A DNA stretch of 64,000 bases from Apteryx mantelli. Its lineage: Eukaryota > Chordata > Aves > Apterygiformes > Apterygidae. The notes under the pieces are model-generated. The model worked only from the letters and a program-made list of their open reading frames with translations. It did not search any database and had not been told where the DNA came from. Positions 34,701-47,689 of the stretch are shown here, piece after piece. The stretch spans positions 439,001 through 503,000 of the forward strand of contig NC_090013.1 in NCBI RefSeq assembly GCF_036417845.1, in the 5' to 3' direction. Within the stretch, counting starts at the first letter, position 1, and every line of letters begins with the position of its first letter. Both the position numbers and the translations under genes were made by a program.

Positions 34701-37700
34701 CCCGGCGGCTGCAGTCGGATTTTTGCAGCGGGTCTGTTTTTCGGTTTGTTTTTTTTTTTTTCTCTCTCATTCCAGAAAAGCAAATGTGGTTCTGGAAGCA
34801 AGACAGCTGGCCATGAAGATCTTTGAAGATTACACGGTTTCCTGGTACTGGATAATAATGTGAGCAGGGAGCTGCCGGGCTGCGCTAATGCACACGCCGA
34901 GCGGCGGCTGCGTTTAAGCGAACGTCGGGCGAAGCTTGTGAATGACCAGCAATGGTTTGGGGGGGTTTTTTTGTTTTTTGTTTTTTTTAATCCTTTGCAT
35001 AATTTCCCCGCAAATTTACTAATAGTGAAAGGGTGGGAGGAGACGAAAACAGAGCAGGCTCGAGCGGCGGCGCGGCTGGGATCTAGTCCCACGCAAGGAG
35101 GGGAGAAGAGGCGGCAGCGTCTGCTCGTTGGATTCCCTCTGCCAAATGAGCTCGTCCTGGGGGGACCAGCCGTCTCCTGGCGGATTTGGACAGGCCCTGA
35201 CGGACTGAGCTCCCCCCTTTGCGGAGCACGGAGGTCCGCAGAAAGAAGAGAGGGGACAGGCTATTTAGGGGCAACTTTATTTGGACTCTGCTCACGCTGT
35301 GCCTGCTCCGCCGTTGATTTCCTTTCTTAAGGACGTCGCTCCGGCCTCGTCATTAAAGCTTGTTTGAGAAATGAGGAGGGATGGGTGGATTGAGGGAAGA
35401 AAGCCGGGGCGAAGCGGTGGCCTCGCCTGGGTTTCCCACGTTCTCCCTCTGCTTCGCTTTCCGCAGAGGCCTGGTGATCGCGATGGTGGTCAGCTTCATC
35501 TTCATCGTGCTGCTGCGGTACCTCGCCGGGATCATGGTGTGGGTGATGATCGTGATGGTGATCCTGGTGCTGGGTTACGGTGAGCGGCAACCCCAGCGTG
35601 CGGCACGTCCTCCTCCTTTCCCTCGGCGTCTTTAGCCGTCCGAAGCGTAAGCGGGACTTGCACCAACAGAGTTTATACGCAACGTCCCTCCAGGCTTGTT
35701 GTACCCAAACGTTGGTGGGACTAAGCAGCGGCGCCAACGTCTTGGTCCTTCAGCGCTGACATGACAGTTTTCTACCGTTCGCCGCAGGAATCTTCCACTG
35801 TTACATGGAATACGCTAAGCTGAAAGGGGAAGCCGGCTCCGACATCTCCCTGAAGGACCTGGGCTTCCAGACGGACCTCCGCGTCTACCTTCACCTGAGG
35901 CAGACCTGGCTGGCCTTCAGTGAGTCCCCGTCCTCGTCCTCGCGCCGGCCCGCTGCGTCCCCCGCGCTGGCGGAGAGCGGTGGCCTTTCCCGCGCTGCCT
36001 CCGGGCTGGGGGTCCCGGCGCGGGAAGTCGCGCGCGGCGCTACCGGGATCTCCCTCCTCTCTTCCAGTGATCATCCTGTGCATCGTGGAGGTGGTGATCG
36101 TGCTGCTGCTCATCTTCCTCCGCAAGAGGATCCTCATCGCCATCGCGCTCATCAAGGAGGCCAGCAGGTGCCTGGGGCTGGGGGCTCCGGAGAGGCTGCT
36201 CCGCGCAAGGAGCCGTTCCCCCCGCTGACGAGGGTTTCCCTGTCGCCGCGAGGGTTTGCCCGGCTTTCAACGGTCCCCCCCTCTTCCTCGCAGGGCTGTT
36301 GGCCACATCATGATGTCGCTGCTGTTTCCTCTGTGCACCTTCTTCCTGCTGTGCCTCTGCATCGCCTACTGGGCCAGCACCGCCGTGTATCCTCCTCCCC
36401 GCGCGTCCCCCCCGGGGGAAGCAGCTCACTCGGAAACCAGAGGTCTTCCAGGGCGCTGGAAACGCCGCGGAGCTAGTGATGCATCTGCTTCCGAAACTTA
36501 AGTCAGCTTAAGTCTCTAGCTCTAACTTAAAAACAGAAAAACAAACAAACAAACAAACAGTGGAGAAGCAATTACAAAAAGGTGGGAGAAGCAATTACAA
36601 AAAGGTGGGAGAAGCAATTACAAAAAGGTGGCGAGAGCAGCTCTGAGCGGGATACACCGAGTTCTGCTCTGGTTTTCCCAAAACTGCATCTCCTTAACCG
36701 CTGCTCTCTAGTTTCCTGTCGACCTCCAATGAGGCTATCTATAAGGTGTTTAACGAGACCGCGTGCCAGTTTTCTGGGCGGACCTGCGAACCAGAGGTGA
36801 GGAAGTCCTGGGAAACTCCTGAGAACGCTGCGCTCAGTCTGTCAAGGATAAGGTCATTTATTATATTAAAAATACTTTGGTGGCTATTCCAGCCCGCACA
36901 TTCTTCCAGGTGGAAATTCTGGATTTCCGACCTCATTTACATCAGGTTATGATTTTCCCTCAAGCTGTTGTAGGTACAAAGCTCATCTTTTAGCCTGAGC
37001 AAGCGGCATATTCAGGCAAGCGTTACGGAGTGAAAAGTTAAGCAACGTAATAGTTTCCGAAACCCACGACTCAGGGACTTGCTTTGGATTGACCAAAAAG
37101 TCCTGCCCGTCCGCCTTCCTCCGTGGCTCTCGCCGCTGCGGCGCCTTGAGTCCTCTTTCGTCTTCCCTCCAGACGTTCAACACGAGCAACGTCACCAAGG
37201 CGTGCCCGGACGCCCAGTGCCTCTTCGCGTTCTACGGGGGCGAGACGGCCTACCACAAGTACCTCATCGTCTTCCAGTTCTACAACGTCTTCATGTTCTT
37301 CTGGCTGGCCAACTTCGTGATCGCGCTGGGCCAGGTCACGCTGGCGGGGGCCTTCGCGTCGTACTACTGGGCCTTCAAGAAGCCCGACGACATGCCCGCC
37401 TTCCCCCTCTTCTCGTCCTTCGGCCGCGCGCTCAGGTAGGCGCCGGCGTGGCGCCGGAGGAGGCTCGCCAAAGCGTTCTCGCCTTCTTGACGTCTTCCGC
37501 CCCTAACCTGAGCGGTCTCCCCTGGGGCAGGTACCACACCGGCTCGCTCGCCTTCGGGTCCCTGCTCCTCGCCATCGTCCAAGTCATCCGGGTCACTCTG
37601 GAATACCTGGACCACAGGCTGAAAGGTACCTACGTCGGAACGGTCTTTAGATGAACAAGGTCTCCGTTATTTCATTAGTGTCAAAACTGATGACTAATCC

Positions 37701-39913
37701 AGAGGAGTAATTTCAGTATTTAGGTAGAGAATAAAGGTTTTCCCTTTCCCTGGTCATCTCTTTCTCCAAGAGATGCTTCCCAGGGCAGAAGCCAAGGACT
37801 TGGCGGCCGGGCTAAGTCGACCAGCTGGTTCTGGGGCTCTTGCGCAGGTGCCACCAAAGTCTTGTTGTAGCCACGTGGTGCTACGGACCATGGAACGTGA
37901 GGGAAAGGAAGCTCCAGGATAGAAACGGCTCGGGAATGTGCTCGGGGAGGCTGCGTGTGAAGGCGTGACGGGGGAGCAGGGGGGCGTCTTTCCTTAGGGA
38001 TTTTGAAATCCGCCAAGTCGCTTCTCTAAGAAAAGACGTCTTTCGTTTTGGCCTCTTGTCCTCCACTGTGTCCGGTGCTGCTCCTCCAGCTGCGGATAAT
38101 AAGTTTGCCAAGTTCCTCCTGGGCTGTCTGAAGTGCTGCTTCTGGTGCCTGGAAAAATTCATCAAGTTCCTGAACAGAAACGCGTATATCATGGTAAGAA
38201 CCTCCTGTCAGAAGGGCCAAAAGGCCGAGAGCGGGGCGGTCTCGGCATACCTGGAGGTTTTGAAACGTCGTGGAGAGCGGCGTCTCCCGATTTTCACTGC
38301 GAAGTGAAGCGTTTTGGCATTTCCCAGCCATTTCACTGGAAAAATCTCGTCCTTAGCTGTGCGGCTTTGCCTTCGGCTCGGACCTTCTCAGAGACCCCGG
38401 GTGGGTTCAGCTTTAGGTGTCCGCGGTTTGGACGCTGTCAGTTGAGAAAGAGGCGCTTCCGGGGCGTGATTTATCTCAACCGTTTGGACTTTTACTTAAA
38501 GATGAGATTAATTGCACCCGCTTCTTGCTCGGAGGCAGTGAATTCCCTGCAACTCCGTTCCCTTTTCTCCGTGCCTTTTTCTGTGATCCCCCTCTAGATT
38601 GCCGTCTACGGCACCAACTTCTGCACTTCTGCCAGGAACGCCTTCTTCCTGCTGATGAGGAACATCATTAGGTAAGATCCCGGCAAGCGCAGGGCCTCCG
38701 CTTTTGGAAGGCTGGCCTAAGAGGAACTTGGTTATTTCAAGGTCCTCTGCGGTGCCGGAGATAACGCAGATGTCCGCGCTGCGCGTCTGCCCTGCCTGCA
38801 GGCGCCCGTCGAGTCTCACGCGGGGTTTTGCTGGGGGCACTCGCGTGCGCTCCTCCTTCCTCCTCCTCTTCCCACGCCGCTCTCTGAACGGAGGGCGGAT
38901 GCTCATCTCTCCTTCGTTTCCAGGGTGGCCGTTTTAGATAAAGTCACGGATTTCCTGTTCTTCCTCGGGAAGCTCCTCATCGTGGGCAGCGTCGGTGAGT
39001 GTCCGGGGCTGCGAGCTCCTCCTCGGGGCTCGTCTGCTGCGGCGCCCTCGTGCAGCCCGGCCAAACCTCTGCGAAACCTCTCCTCTCTTCGCCCCTGCCC
39101 CCAAAAACCGTTCCTTTCGGTTACCGCTGTTTTACGTCTCCTTCCCCCCGCCCGTTTCCTGCCCTCCTCGTTCGGCTGGGTTTCCTGAGCGCTCGGCGTT
39201 GTTTTGTTTTCTAGGAATCCTCGCCTTCTTTTTTTTCACCCACCGGATAAAACTGGTTCAAGACACGGCGCCACCCCTGAATTACTACTGGGTCCCTATT
39301 CTGGTGAGCTGCTTTCTCAGCTTTCGGTGAATTTAGAAGTGACGGGGGGGAAAAAAAGTAAATGAATCCTTAATGCTCCTCTAGAAGGCCTCGAAGAAAC
39401 ACTGCTCCCCGCGCCCCTTCCGAAGGGCCGCCTCCGGGAAGGCGTTTTTGCCGTTCCCGCTGAAACGGGTCCTCGCTCCGGCCGAAGAGGCGGCTCTGCC
39501 CGTTCGGCCCTGCCAAAGGGACGGAGCCGACTGGCCCGGCCGCCCTCCACGGCTGCTGCCGGGACCTTCTGCCCCCGGTCGGGCTGCTCTGCGCTGCCCG
39601 TCCATCCGTCCGTCCCTTCCCGCATCTCCTCCCGCCCCCGGCAGGATCCGGGATTCAGCGGGTTTCCTCGTTGGCGTTAACGGGTCCGGGGTTTCCGGTC
39701 GGAAAGTTTGACCGCGCGGTTTCTCCTGCAGACGGTGATCGTGGGCTCCTATCTCATCGCGCACGGGTTCTTCAGCGTGTACGGCATGTGCGTGGACACG
39801 CTCTTCCTCTGCTTCTGTAAGTACCCGCTCCGAAGGGGCGATTCCCCTTCGGATGAACTGCCAGGGTTCCCCCGGGAGCTGTGCGCCTCCGTTCCTGCAC
39901 GCAAAACCAGCGC

Positions 39914-39949
<36 letters not shown>

Positions 39950-42388
39950 TTTTTTAAGCCTAACGCGTTTCTGAGGGATGCAAGAACTAACCCTTCCATT
40001 CTGTCTATAGCCGTAAAGTTTTCTCGCGCTTTTTCCTTTCGCCAGCTCCTCCTTGCGTTCTCACAAGCGTCTCCTTTCCCTTCCGCCCGCTGCAGCGGAA
40101 ACCTACGGCCTGTCGTTAGGTCTCCCGCAATCTCTTGTTCTCTCTGTTTTGGTGCTTTGGTCTTGGTGGGATCTCACTGCAACTAACGTTAATTTTCCTT
40201 TTTTTTTTTTTCCTTCTTCTTTTTTTCCTTTTCTTTTTTTCCCCCCCTCGTGCCTCCCTTCACTTGTTATCCTCCTCTCTCATCTTCGCTGTGCCTTTCC
40301 CCGGCTCTTCTGCTACTTCTTATTCTCCCCATCGTGGCTGCTTCTTCCTGGGGTTGCGAAAAGGCGAAGATCTGGAGAGGAACGATGGATCTCCCGAGAG
40401 GCCTTACTACATGTCCCCCGAGCTGAGTGAGATCCTGCTGAAGGGGAGCCTAGAGCCCTCCAAAAGCGCCGACAGCCAAGGCTAGGGCTGCCGCGGCGAG
40501 CGGGGCCGGCGCGCGCGGGGGGCTCGAGGGCGGCTCTCGGCCACCCAGCCAGGTCCTGCCCAAGCAGCCTTCTCCAGGGGTGCCAGGCAGCGGCAGCAGC
40601 CGCGGCGGCGGTGCGCGTTTTTTTCCCGGCGGGATGCCCTTCGGCGGGGGGGTGCCGACGTCCCGCGACCGACCGTTGCGTCCAGCCTGTCCTCCTGCCC
40701 AGTAACGAATATTCTTGTGTCGAAAGAGGAGCTGTCGGTGCCGCGGGCGTCACCTGGGACGAACGCGGGTGCCGCTCGGCCGAGCGGCGACGCTCCCTTC
40801 CGAAGCTGGCGGCCCAAACCGGCTTCGCACGCGCGCGCGGGCGCCGATGCAGAGCTTTGTTTTGCTTTTGAGCAGAGATCTTTGTTCCTAACCAGCGACT
40901 GTAAAAAAAGGGTGCGGGAGCTATTCCGCAGCGCCCCTGCGCCGCTCCGTCTCGCCTTCGCTCCGCAGGGAATCGTCCCTCGTGGCGGGGCGAGGGTTTG
41001 CGGAACGGGACGAATGGGTACAGCAGCCAGAAAACCAGTCTGCCCTGGATGCAGCTCTGCTTTCCCCTCTTTGTTCTGCCTACAAGCAATGCGCCGCTTT
41101 GCTCGCCTACTCTTTCTATGCAAAATCGGTTGGCAGACTCGAGGGCTTCTTTATGAGATGCCATTTACTTCGCTTTTATGTCCGTTGCGTCAGCAACGTG
41201 TTAGTCATAAACCGGAGCTTTTCACAGCTGGCGACCTGTAGCTGCCATTTCCTCACGCCGTCGTTTCAGGAGAGTCCAAAGGAGATCCTGGCGGCTCGTT
41301 TGGTCACCAGCTATAAGCTGCTAAAATTAAGTCGTTGCAGCTTAACCCGTTTAGGAACCTCTGAGCGCGTTTCTCCCGCTGATCGCGCGGGAACCGGGCA
41401 GGAGCCGCCGAGCGAGGCCGTCTGCAAGGCAGCTTCTGCGACTCCTTTAATTGCTAGCCCGTCCGTCAAGGGAAGGTGCTATCTAATGGAAAGCCATAAG
41501 CATCCCTGGCGGCGGGCCCGCTGCTAATGGAGGGGGAGACCAAGGGGAAGCAGCGCCTTAAACTGGCGGTTATTACGCCAGGGAGGGATTACGGCTAGCA
41601 AAATCACGCAAAAAGTCTAAAGTTTGACTCAAAGGCAGTTTGTGAGGTTTGCAACCCCTAAAGCGAAAGCTCGCAGAACACAGCCTGGATCCTCACCTCG
41701 TTTTCCCCCTCTTAATAGGCCAGGGATGACAGAGACTTAAAAAATCCCTGCAGCCTCAGTGATTCTGCCTGCACGCCATCGGCTCTCGTATTACGAACGT
41801 GCGCGCAGAGATCCTGTCCTTCGAGCATTATCCTCGGAGGACAAAGACGTACTGTTACCGCTCGTATTTTCCTCGCGGTGCCACGTCCCTTCCCGACTAT
41901 TCCAGGGCTTTTTCTCTGAAGCTGGTGCTTTGCGGGGTTTTCTCAGCCGTGGCTTTCCCGCAACTTCTTGCCGGAGCAGCTGCTTTGCTTTGAACGGCTA
42001 GAGGCCAAACGGTGTGTTCTGTGCTGGGAATACACCTAATTATCGCGTAGGCGCAGCGTGTTGACACGGGCGCTGTGCGCTGGGCCAGCGGCGCCGAGCA
42101 GGCGCCGAGCGGATCGCTTCACGCCCCCGTCGCGGGCCGCGGCTTGCCGGGTCCCGGGGGGGACCCTGGCCGTGCAGCGATTAACCCTTCCCCTCGCCAC
42201 GGGAAAACCCCGCGGTTTTCTTCCCGCCACGGTGTTTGTAACCCCCTCCCTGCCGCGCGGGGGGCAATTCTCTCTTTGCAGTGGAAGACCTGGAGCGTAA
42301 TGACGGCTCAACCGAAAAGCCTTACTTTATGTCGCCCAATCTGAAAAAGCTTCTGAAGAAGACCAACAAAGGTCAAACGGATGCGTAG
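28726..42388 (+). CDS. SLC44A2: SLC44A2 (CTL2), choline transporter-like protein 2
   Basis: Multipass plasma-membrane and mitochondrial choline/ethanolamine transporter. Exons: 28726-28771, 32629-32677, 32811-32884, 33120-33204, 33331-33415, 33552-33674, 33864-33924, 34270-34393, 34776-34859, 35467-35579, 35788-35919, 36068-36167, 36294-36386, 36712-36796, 37173-37435, 37531-37625, 38090-38193, 38598-38671, 38924-38994, 39215-39303, 39732-39816, then 40364-40485 or 42282-42388. The frame is intact: 718 aa with the first end, 713 with the second (human 706). Landmarks: [29 protein letters not shown] (first membrane segment), [15 protein letters not shown], glycosylation sites NETT and NVTE in the large outer loop, SWYWIIIGLVIAMV, then further membrane segments through [15 protein letters not shown] and [20 protein letters not shown]. 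Many introns carry short repeats. Confidence 0.97.
28850..29325. repeat. 30-33 bp minisatellite in SLC44A2 intron 1
   Basis: About 15 units built from CGCATCCCTCCTGCCAGGG and ATCCCCATGGACC or ATCCCATTCCCGGACC. Two unit types alternate irregularly. No coding support. Confidence 0.88.
30880..31069 (+). promoter_or_regulatory. SLC44A2 internal alternative promoter
   Basis: CpG-rich sequence upstream of the second first exon. It contains repeated GGATCC(G)TGCAGCC-type segments, GCTCGGCTCCGCTCGGCTCC, and a GGA microsatellite at about 30708-30744. Inferred from the exon it precedes. Confidence 0.4.
31070..31106 (+). CDS. SLC44A2: SLC44A2 alternative first exon (second N-terminus)
   Basis: ATG at 31070 in a good context (CGGCATGG) encodes [12 protein letters not shown] and ends in phase 1 at a GTAAGG donor, exactly the phase of the upstream first exon ([15 protein letters not shown]). 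Both can splice to 32629 giving a Gly then TPQKYDP. Human SLC44A2 also has two alternative N-termini joined before TPQKYDP, as I recall. The short peptide itself is not conserved, so support comes from position, phase, donor and CpG context. Confidence 0.6.
36540..36632. repeat. AAAC microsatellite and three 23-bp units
   Basis: An AAAC run at about 36540-36559, followed by three near-identical 23-bp units reading GTGGGAGAAGCAATTACAAA. It lies in the SLC44A2 intron before the exon at 36712. Confidence 0.92.
39916..39946. repeat. TA dinucleotide microsatellite
   Basis: About 15 TA steps in the SLC44A2 intron after 39816, likely length-variable. Confidence 0.97.
40364..40485 (+). CDS. SLC44A2: SLC44A2 alternative last exon A
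   Basis: Opens after CGAAAAG and reads on from phase 1 of the previous exon: [20 protein letters not shown], then ILLKGS and a short tail, stop TAG at 40483-40485. The acceptor has a T/C-rich tract upstream (40195-40345) but purines just before the AG, so it may be weaker than exon B. I recall a human SLC44A2 isoform ending with a similar SPEL...ILLKGS tail. Confidence 0.8.
42282..42388 (+). CDS. SLC44A2: SLC44A2 alternative last exon B
   Basis: Strong acceptor TTCTCTCTTTGCAG. Continues the same phase with [20 protein letters not shown], then [10 protein letters not shown] and a stop TAG at 42386-42388. This matches the common human C-terminus (YFMSSTLKKLLNKTNK). It is homologous to exon A (EDLERNDGS and PYxMSP shared), so the two arose by exon duplication. 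Confidence 0.88.
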
Positions 42389-45300
42389 AGCCTTCCTTTT
42401 CCTTTCCGTGCCTCCTTTTTGCACTCCCGCTCTCGGAGCAAAGCCGCGTGGATAACGTACAGCGCTAAGCACCATTTGTCCAGTATGAAAACGTTGTTAA
42501 CGGCACCCAAACTGCAGCCTCCTTTACCCGGTTTAACACGTAGTGCCTCCGCAGCGGGCGAGGGTTCCTTCAGAGCGGCAGAAAGAGGGGTGGTTTTAAG
42601 AAGGTTTTGCTCTTTCCTCACGTCAGGGGAACGGATTATGGTTAAGGATTCAGTTTTAAATCACCGCGGTTGCTAAGCAAAAACTGTTCCCGTGCGCCCG
42701 TCGCTGCAGAACCCGTCACAGCCCAAACCCCCCTGGGCCCAAGGGAGTTCGAAAGCCGAACCGGGGCGCTCGCGGCCGCCGAGCGCCTCCGAAACGCGCC
42801 CGCGATGGAGCTTAGTCTTCAGGGCTGCCAAGCCAACGCCAAGGCGAGTTTAAAGTAAAATTACTAAATCCAGTTATACTAGTTTTTTTAAAAAAAAAAA
42901 AAAAAGATGCCATTACCGTGTCCATTAAAAGTCAACTGTGTTAAATTGTCTCTTAGTGCTTGACTAAACTCTGCTGCTGCAGTGACCGGCAGGCAGGTGT
43001 GAACGACAGCTTTAGGCAGTGGGTTTCGACTTTTTGCGCTTGCAGCCCCCCAAAATATTTCAGTGCGGTTGTTGATTCCTACACAGGGAATTTAAACCTA
43101 CTGATAATAGGCTTGCTTTCCTTGCTACGTTTTGGAGACTTCTTAGGGAGCTATTTTGGGGTTTTGCTAATCACGGATTAGAGAACTAATTCTCTTGGGG
43201 ATATGTTGATTAATGTTCTTACACCCGTGTACGAACAGTGAAGGTGGAAAGGAAATTATTGGCGAAAGACTAGGACTTGTGCGTTACAGGACCGTGCCAA
43301 ATGTCCAGCTAAACAGGTGGAAGTGCGAGCATTTGGGTGCCATCAGGGATGGACGGACGGATGCTCTGTGTATTTATTTCCTCTTTCTGACATGACTGAG
43401 AGCCTGGAAGCATGCTTCTGCCAACTCCCCGGAAAAAAAATCCTGCGTTATATATTTTTTTAAATTGCAGTTTTGCAATGAAGAGTCCCCGACAGGCAAA
43501 ATGCCATTAGCTAATTGTGTTTGACAATGTGAAGGATTTATCCCCCCCCCCCGATGCATGGTAAAGGAGTCATGTATACAGCCTTTTTCAGTAACCTCGT
43601 TAATTAACATGAGGTCATTTTAAACAAACCAAAGGACCAACGAGCAAGGTTGCCTTACGTTCGGAGACGCCGCGGCGCTCTGAACCTGTAGCTAACCGGC
43701 GTTTCCAGCAGGAAGGTCCAGATCTTTGGCAGCTTTCGTGAAGAAAGAGGAGATTTTTGAGCAGACCGAGGGAGGTTAGCACAGCAGCGTCCCGAGCGCT
43801 CTGAAAACCCACTATCACGATAAAATACCTGGTAGGGCCGACTGAGCGCTCTTCCTCGCTCCGGCCCCGAGCGGGATTCGGTGCCTGGAGGGAGCCCGGC
43901 TCCCGGGGAAGGCAGGGATGCGGCGGGGCCGGACAGGAGGGCGGTCGGAAACCCAGCTCGCGGGCCAAAAACCATTTTGTGGTCTTGCTCTCGGTAATGG
44001 GGAACTACGGGTCCCACTTCTGCTAGTAAAGAGGAGGCTTCCCTGGGTATTGGGCAACATGACGAATGCGACTGTATTTTATTCTGTCGAAAAATAAATG
44101 CAGTGAGGCGGACAGTTTAAAGAGCTTCCAAAGCATGCGGGAGGCCAGCGGTATCAGGAGGCAGTATGGGGTTATATGTACCTCTTTATTTTAAATTAAA
44201 AAGTGCAAAAACTCCTTGCAAACGTTTGAATTTGGTTAGCCATGTGTAACTTTAATTAGTGCTAAAGGATATAATTTGCTTTTTATACATATTTCTAGTA
44301 ATCTTTAGACCCCTGTAGTATTTTTGTAAGATATAAGAAATGTTTTATAACTGAACTATTAAATGTTTTGCAGTTTTGTATATTTTGTTTACTAACTGTT
44401 GCCCATTAGTTTCAGTACTGTACAGGCCTACAATGCTCCTTCCAGTTAATCACCTTAGCCGTTACCATGAACGATGTCTTTCAGCACTGCGTTTGTGACA
44501 GATCTTTAAATATATATGTTCTTGTGTGTCTATCAACATCCTAAGATTTAACTTCTGCCTAACTTACTGCCTTCTTTGGGCTGCACACTCCAAATATTAT
44601 GCCTCGCAAAGCTACAGTACCACCAACTTCTCTCAAAGCTTATCACAGGTGTAGGAGGATTTCTACATTTATTGGAAATAAAACGCGGTAGTTTCTTTAA
44701 GCACCTTTTCCCTCAGTATAACAGAGAACCCTACGCATGAGCTAGCTCTAGCCGATCCAATGCTAAGTGGGGAGGAAGTGGAAAAAGCATAGGCATTAAA
44801 AAGGAGGCGCCTCCTTACAGTTCAGGATGGGCGGTCAGCAGATAAGCAGAAACAGTTACAGGAACGTATTTGCTTTACAGCTACTCTGGCACCTCCAGGA
44901 AAGGGCTTGCAAAGCATTTTCCACAGTGTGGTGTTGGTCCTGGATTTTTTTCTTCCCTTCTCTGGCATTTTTGTGTAGGTTTTGATCTTTTTTTTTTTTT
45001 TCCCCCCCCTAACTGTTTGAAATCTTTGTGTAGAGGGTGAGTTTTGCTGCCTGCTCCTTCACTTTAGCTATTGTCTTTTTATATCAAGACTCTTTGGCTA
45101 AAGCAAAACGGCAAATCTTCCATTAAATGAGTTTTGGGGAAAAATCTTCACAGAATCACGCAGGTGAGGAAAGCTCTGTCTGACTCACTTCTACGCTGTG
45201 GCAGGATTCTCGCGTCCAGCTAGGCTTTACTCGATGACTCCCACTGTTTCTTTCTGGAAGCACGGACAACCATCCGGCTGATCCGTGTGCATGGGAGCAC

Positions 45301-45675
45301 TGCTCCCTACACCGAAGCTGCATACTTTAAGCCATTGTTTGTCTTTAAGAACAATTACTCTCTTTTCTGCCTTACACGGCACTTCTTTTGCCCCTGTCAA
45401 CCATGCATGCTCCTCTTTATTCCCTGGAATCAGGCAGGAGTGATCCCGCAATGGCAAGCTGCCACTGCTGAGACCTGCAGGGCTGGTGTTCCACGAAAAC
45501 ACTCCTTCCTTTTTTAATGCGTTTCTCAGAGGCGTTAACTACTTGTACTATGCACTGGGGCTCCTATGCAAATACATACCTCCCGCTGGATTGTACGTGT
45601 GTTTTTCCAATGTCATATGTGATAGTTGTATCGATGTCAGCATTCCAACCGCAAATAAAGTGCCTATTTAGACCT
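42389..45675 (+). terminator. SLC44A2 3' UTR and candidate poly(A) signals
   Basis: No coding exon is seen. AATAAA signals occur at 44093-44098, 44677-44682 and 45654-45659; the transcript ending in exon B could stop at any of them. The stretch is AT-richer than the preceding 42 kb. For exon A no clear AATAAA was found between 40486 and 41700. Confidence 0.5.
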
Positions 45676-45754
45676 CACTTCCGTGGAGTAGTTCCTTCAG
45701 GTTTCTGACTCACTGCAAACAATTTATCACGTTCCCTTCCGTGTACCGATCCAG

Positions 45755-45825
45755 AGCGGGTGGGGTGGGAAGGGACCTCTGGAGATCACCTTGTCCAACC
45801 CCCCTGCTCAGAGCAGAGCTGCTCT
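45755..45825 (-). mobile_element. CR1 LINE fragment
   Basis: Contains GGAAGGGACCTCTGGAGATC and TTGTCCAACCCCCCTGCTCA, the reverse complement of the familiar CR1 3' region. Only about 70 bp is recognisable; the CR1 reads 5' to 3' on the minus strand. It is diverged, so not recent. Confidence 0.85.
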
Positions 45826-47685
45826 TCCCATCATGAGAAATAGGTACAAGCAATATTGCTTGAATTCTGTAAAGCTTCCAGATTTTCAAAGGGGGTGGTG
45901 AAAAGACATGGCAATATTAAGGCCTGGACTTAAAAAAAAATTAAAAAAAAAAGTTTCAGCAAAATTTGAGTGATGGAAAATAAATAAATACACAGTTAAG
46001 GCGTACATGCGACCTGTCCTTAGTTCTGTGCTCCGTGGAGGTAGCCAGGGCCGCTGGGGATAAACTGCGTTTGCGGTGAGGTGTAGATGCGCTGAACGGG
46101 TGCCAGGCTTCGATCCAGGGTGCTCCGGCGAGGGTCTCCGCTGCGGGGGGACGCAGGGGCCTCTCGCCGCGCACAGGGGCTCCGGCCTGATCGGGTAAGG
46201 AAAGGTAAAGAGTGTTTTCATACAAGCGATCATGCGGTAAAACTTACCCGGCGTGAGGTTTTCTTTCTGCAAAACAGGCTGCGGTAGTTAGTTCCTGTTT
46301 AGCACGGCTCACTTGAAACGTGGCTTTTGCCAAAAGCAGGCACTAGCCTCTGCAGCGTTTCTCACGTGTTTTGTCCAGTGGTGCAGAACATTTGGAGAAA
46401 AAGCTGAGTGTGACTGTGTGGGTATTACCCATGCAGCTGGCCGTCGCCCAAAATAAGGCTGTTAAATTTGCTTCGGCACACACCTTACACTACTTCCTAT
46501 TTTCAGTTTTGGGCTTCAGTAACTTTATTTTTTTGAATAGGCACAAGATAGTGTCAAGCAGCCTTAGAACCACATGGGACAGCGTTCTCGATCATTAATC
46601 TACTAAGTTTAATAGACTTTTCTCTTAAGGAGCTAACATTCATTTGGATGGTTGTGATTATTTAGGCTTACAGCTGAGTTCAACAGAAATAAAAGACGTT
46701 TTTGAGCTCATTTGCTGCTGTGTTGCAGTGGAGGAAGGAACTTGCTGACAAGGCAGGAGAAAGACCGTGGGTTCATTCTGCCTCCCGAAGCCTTGAGTTT
46801 CATGCCAGGTTAATTACAGTACCATAAAAGTATGTAACAAGAGGTTGTTCATCTCTTCCACATCCCTCTGACTGCCGCAACGGAGGACTCTTGCAGGCAG
46901 TTCCCCCTTCCTATCCTGTTACACCATTAGCACGGAAAGCATCTCTCCCGGCCGGCTGGCACCCTCTGCTGCTGCACAAACACATCGCAGGCCGCAGCGT
47001 CGGGGAGGGTGACATCCCTTCAGCGGCCGCGCTGCGCCTCATCGCTCCCCTGCCAGCAAGCCTCTCTTTGCTTCTTTTCTCAAAAACGGTGGAATTGTGT
47101 CCAACCGGGGAAACCTTGCTAAAGGCAGGCTGCAACTGTTTGCCTGCGCTCAGATTTCTGCAGGCCACACGTAAGGAAAAGCGTCCCCAGGAGCCACCTC
47201 CGCCGTGGAAAAACTGGAAATCAGCGTGGCTGGTCTCGCTGCACGCGTGGACCGTGGTTTGGCGTGTGACCTTGGCTGTTAGCTCAGCTAATCTCATCTC
47301 CCAGAAACTCCAGAGGTGACTCAAAACAGGGAGGCATTGGCCGCACGGCCTGGTTAAACTGGAAAGCGTGGCGGGCAACGGGGGTAAGAGCGCGGAGGAG
47401 AAGGTGAAGAGATCTTTATGGCGTTCTCCGCTACCCGCGGTGGCTCCTGCTTGGCAGCGTGACGCGTACAAGCACCGTCAGCACATCTTAACTTTGCTCC
47501 CTGCATTTGGGACATCCAAGTCATTCAGACCCTTGCACAGAGCCCGTCTGGGCCAGCTGGCTCGCAGAGGCAGCTGCCCTCCAGTAAAGCTCCCCGATCC
47601 TTTTCCCCTCAAAACCAGACTTTTCCATCCTTACTTTCCCTCTTGCTCCCAGCCTGGAAAAACGACAGGGAGGTAACAAGAGGTG
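45826..47685. other. Intergenic, SLC44A2 to ILF3
   Basis: No gene, RNA gene or clear transposable element was recognised. There are A runs near 45930-45950. Open frames here have no family features. Confidence 0.5.
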
Positions 47686-47689
47686 ATAC

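Noticed and set aside
39916-39946. TA run as a TATA promoter
   Set aside because: It is a microsatellite inside an SLC44A2 intron with no downstream first exon.
40313-41164. Minus-strand open frame opposite SLC44A2 exon A
   Set aside because: Overlaps the antisense of a real exon, and has no recognisable domain or splice context.
46911-47471. Open frames on both strands in the SLC44A2-ILF3 spacer
   Set aside because: No family features, no supporting promoter or splice sites; likely chance.
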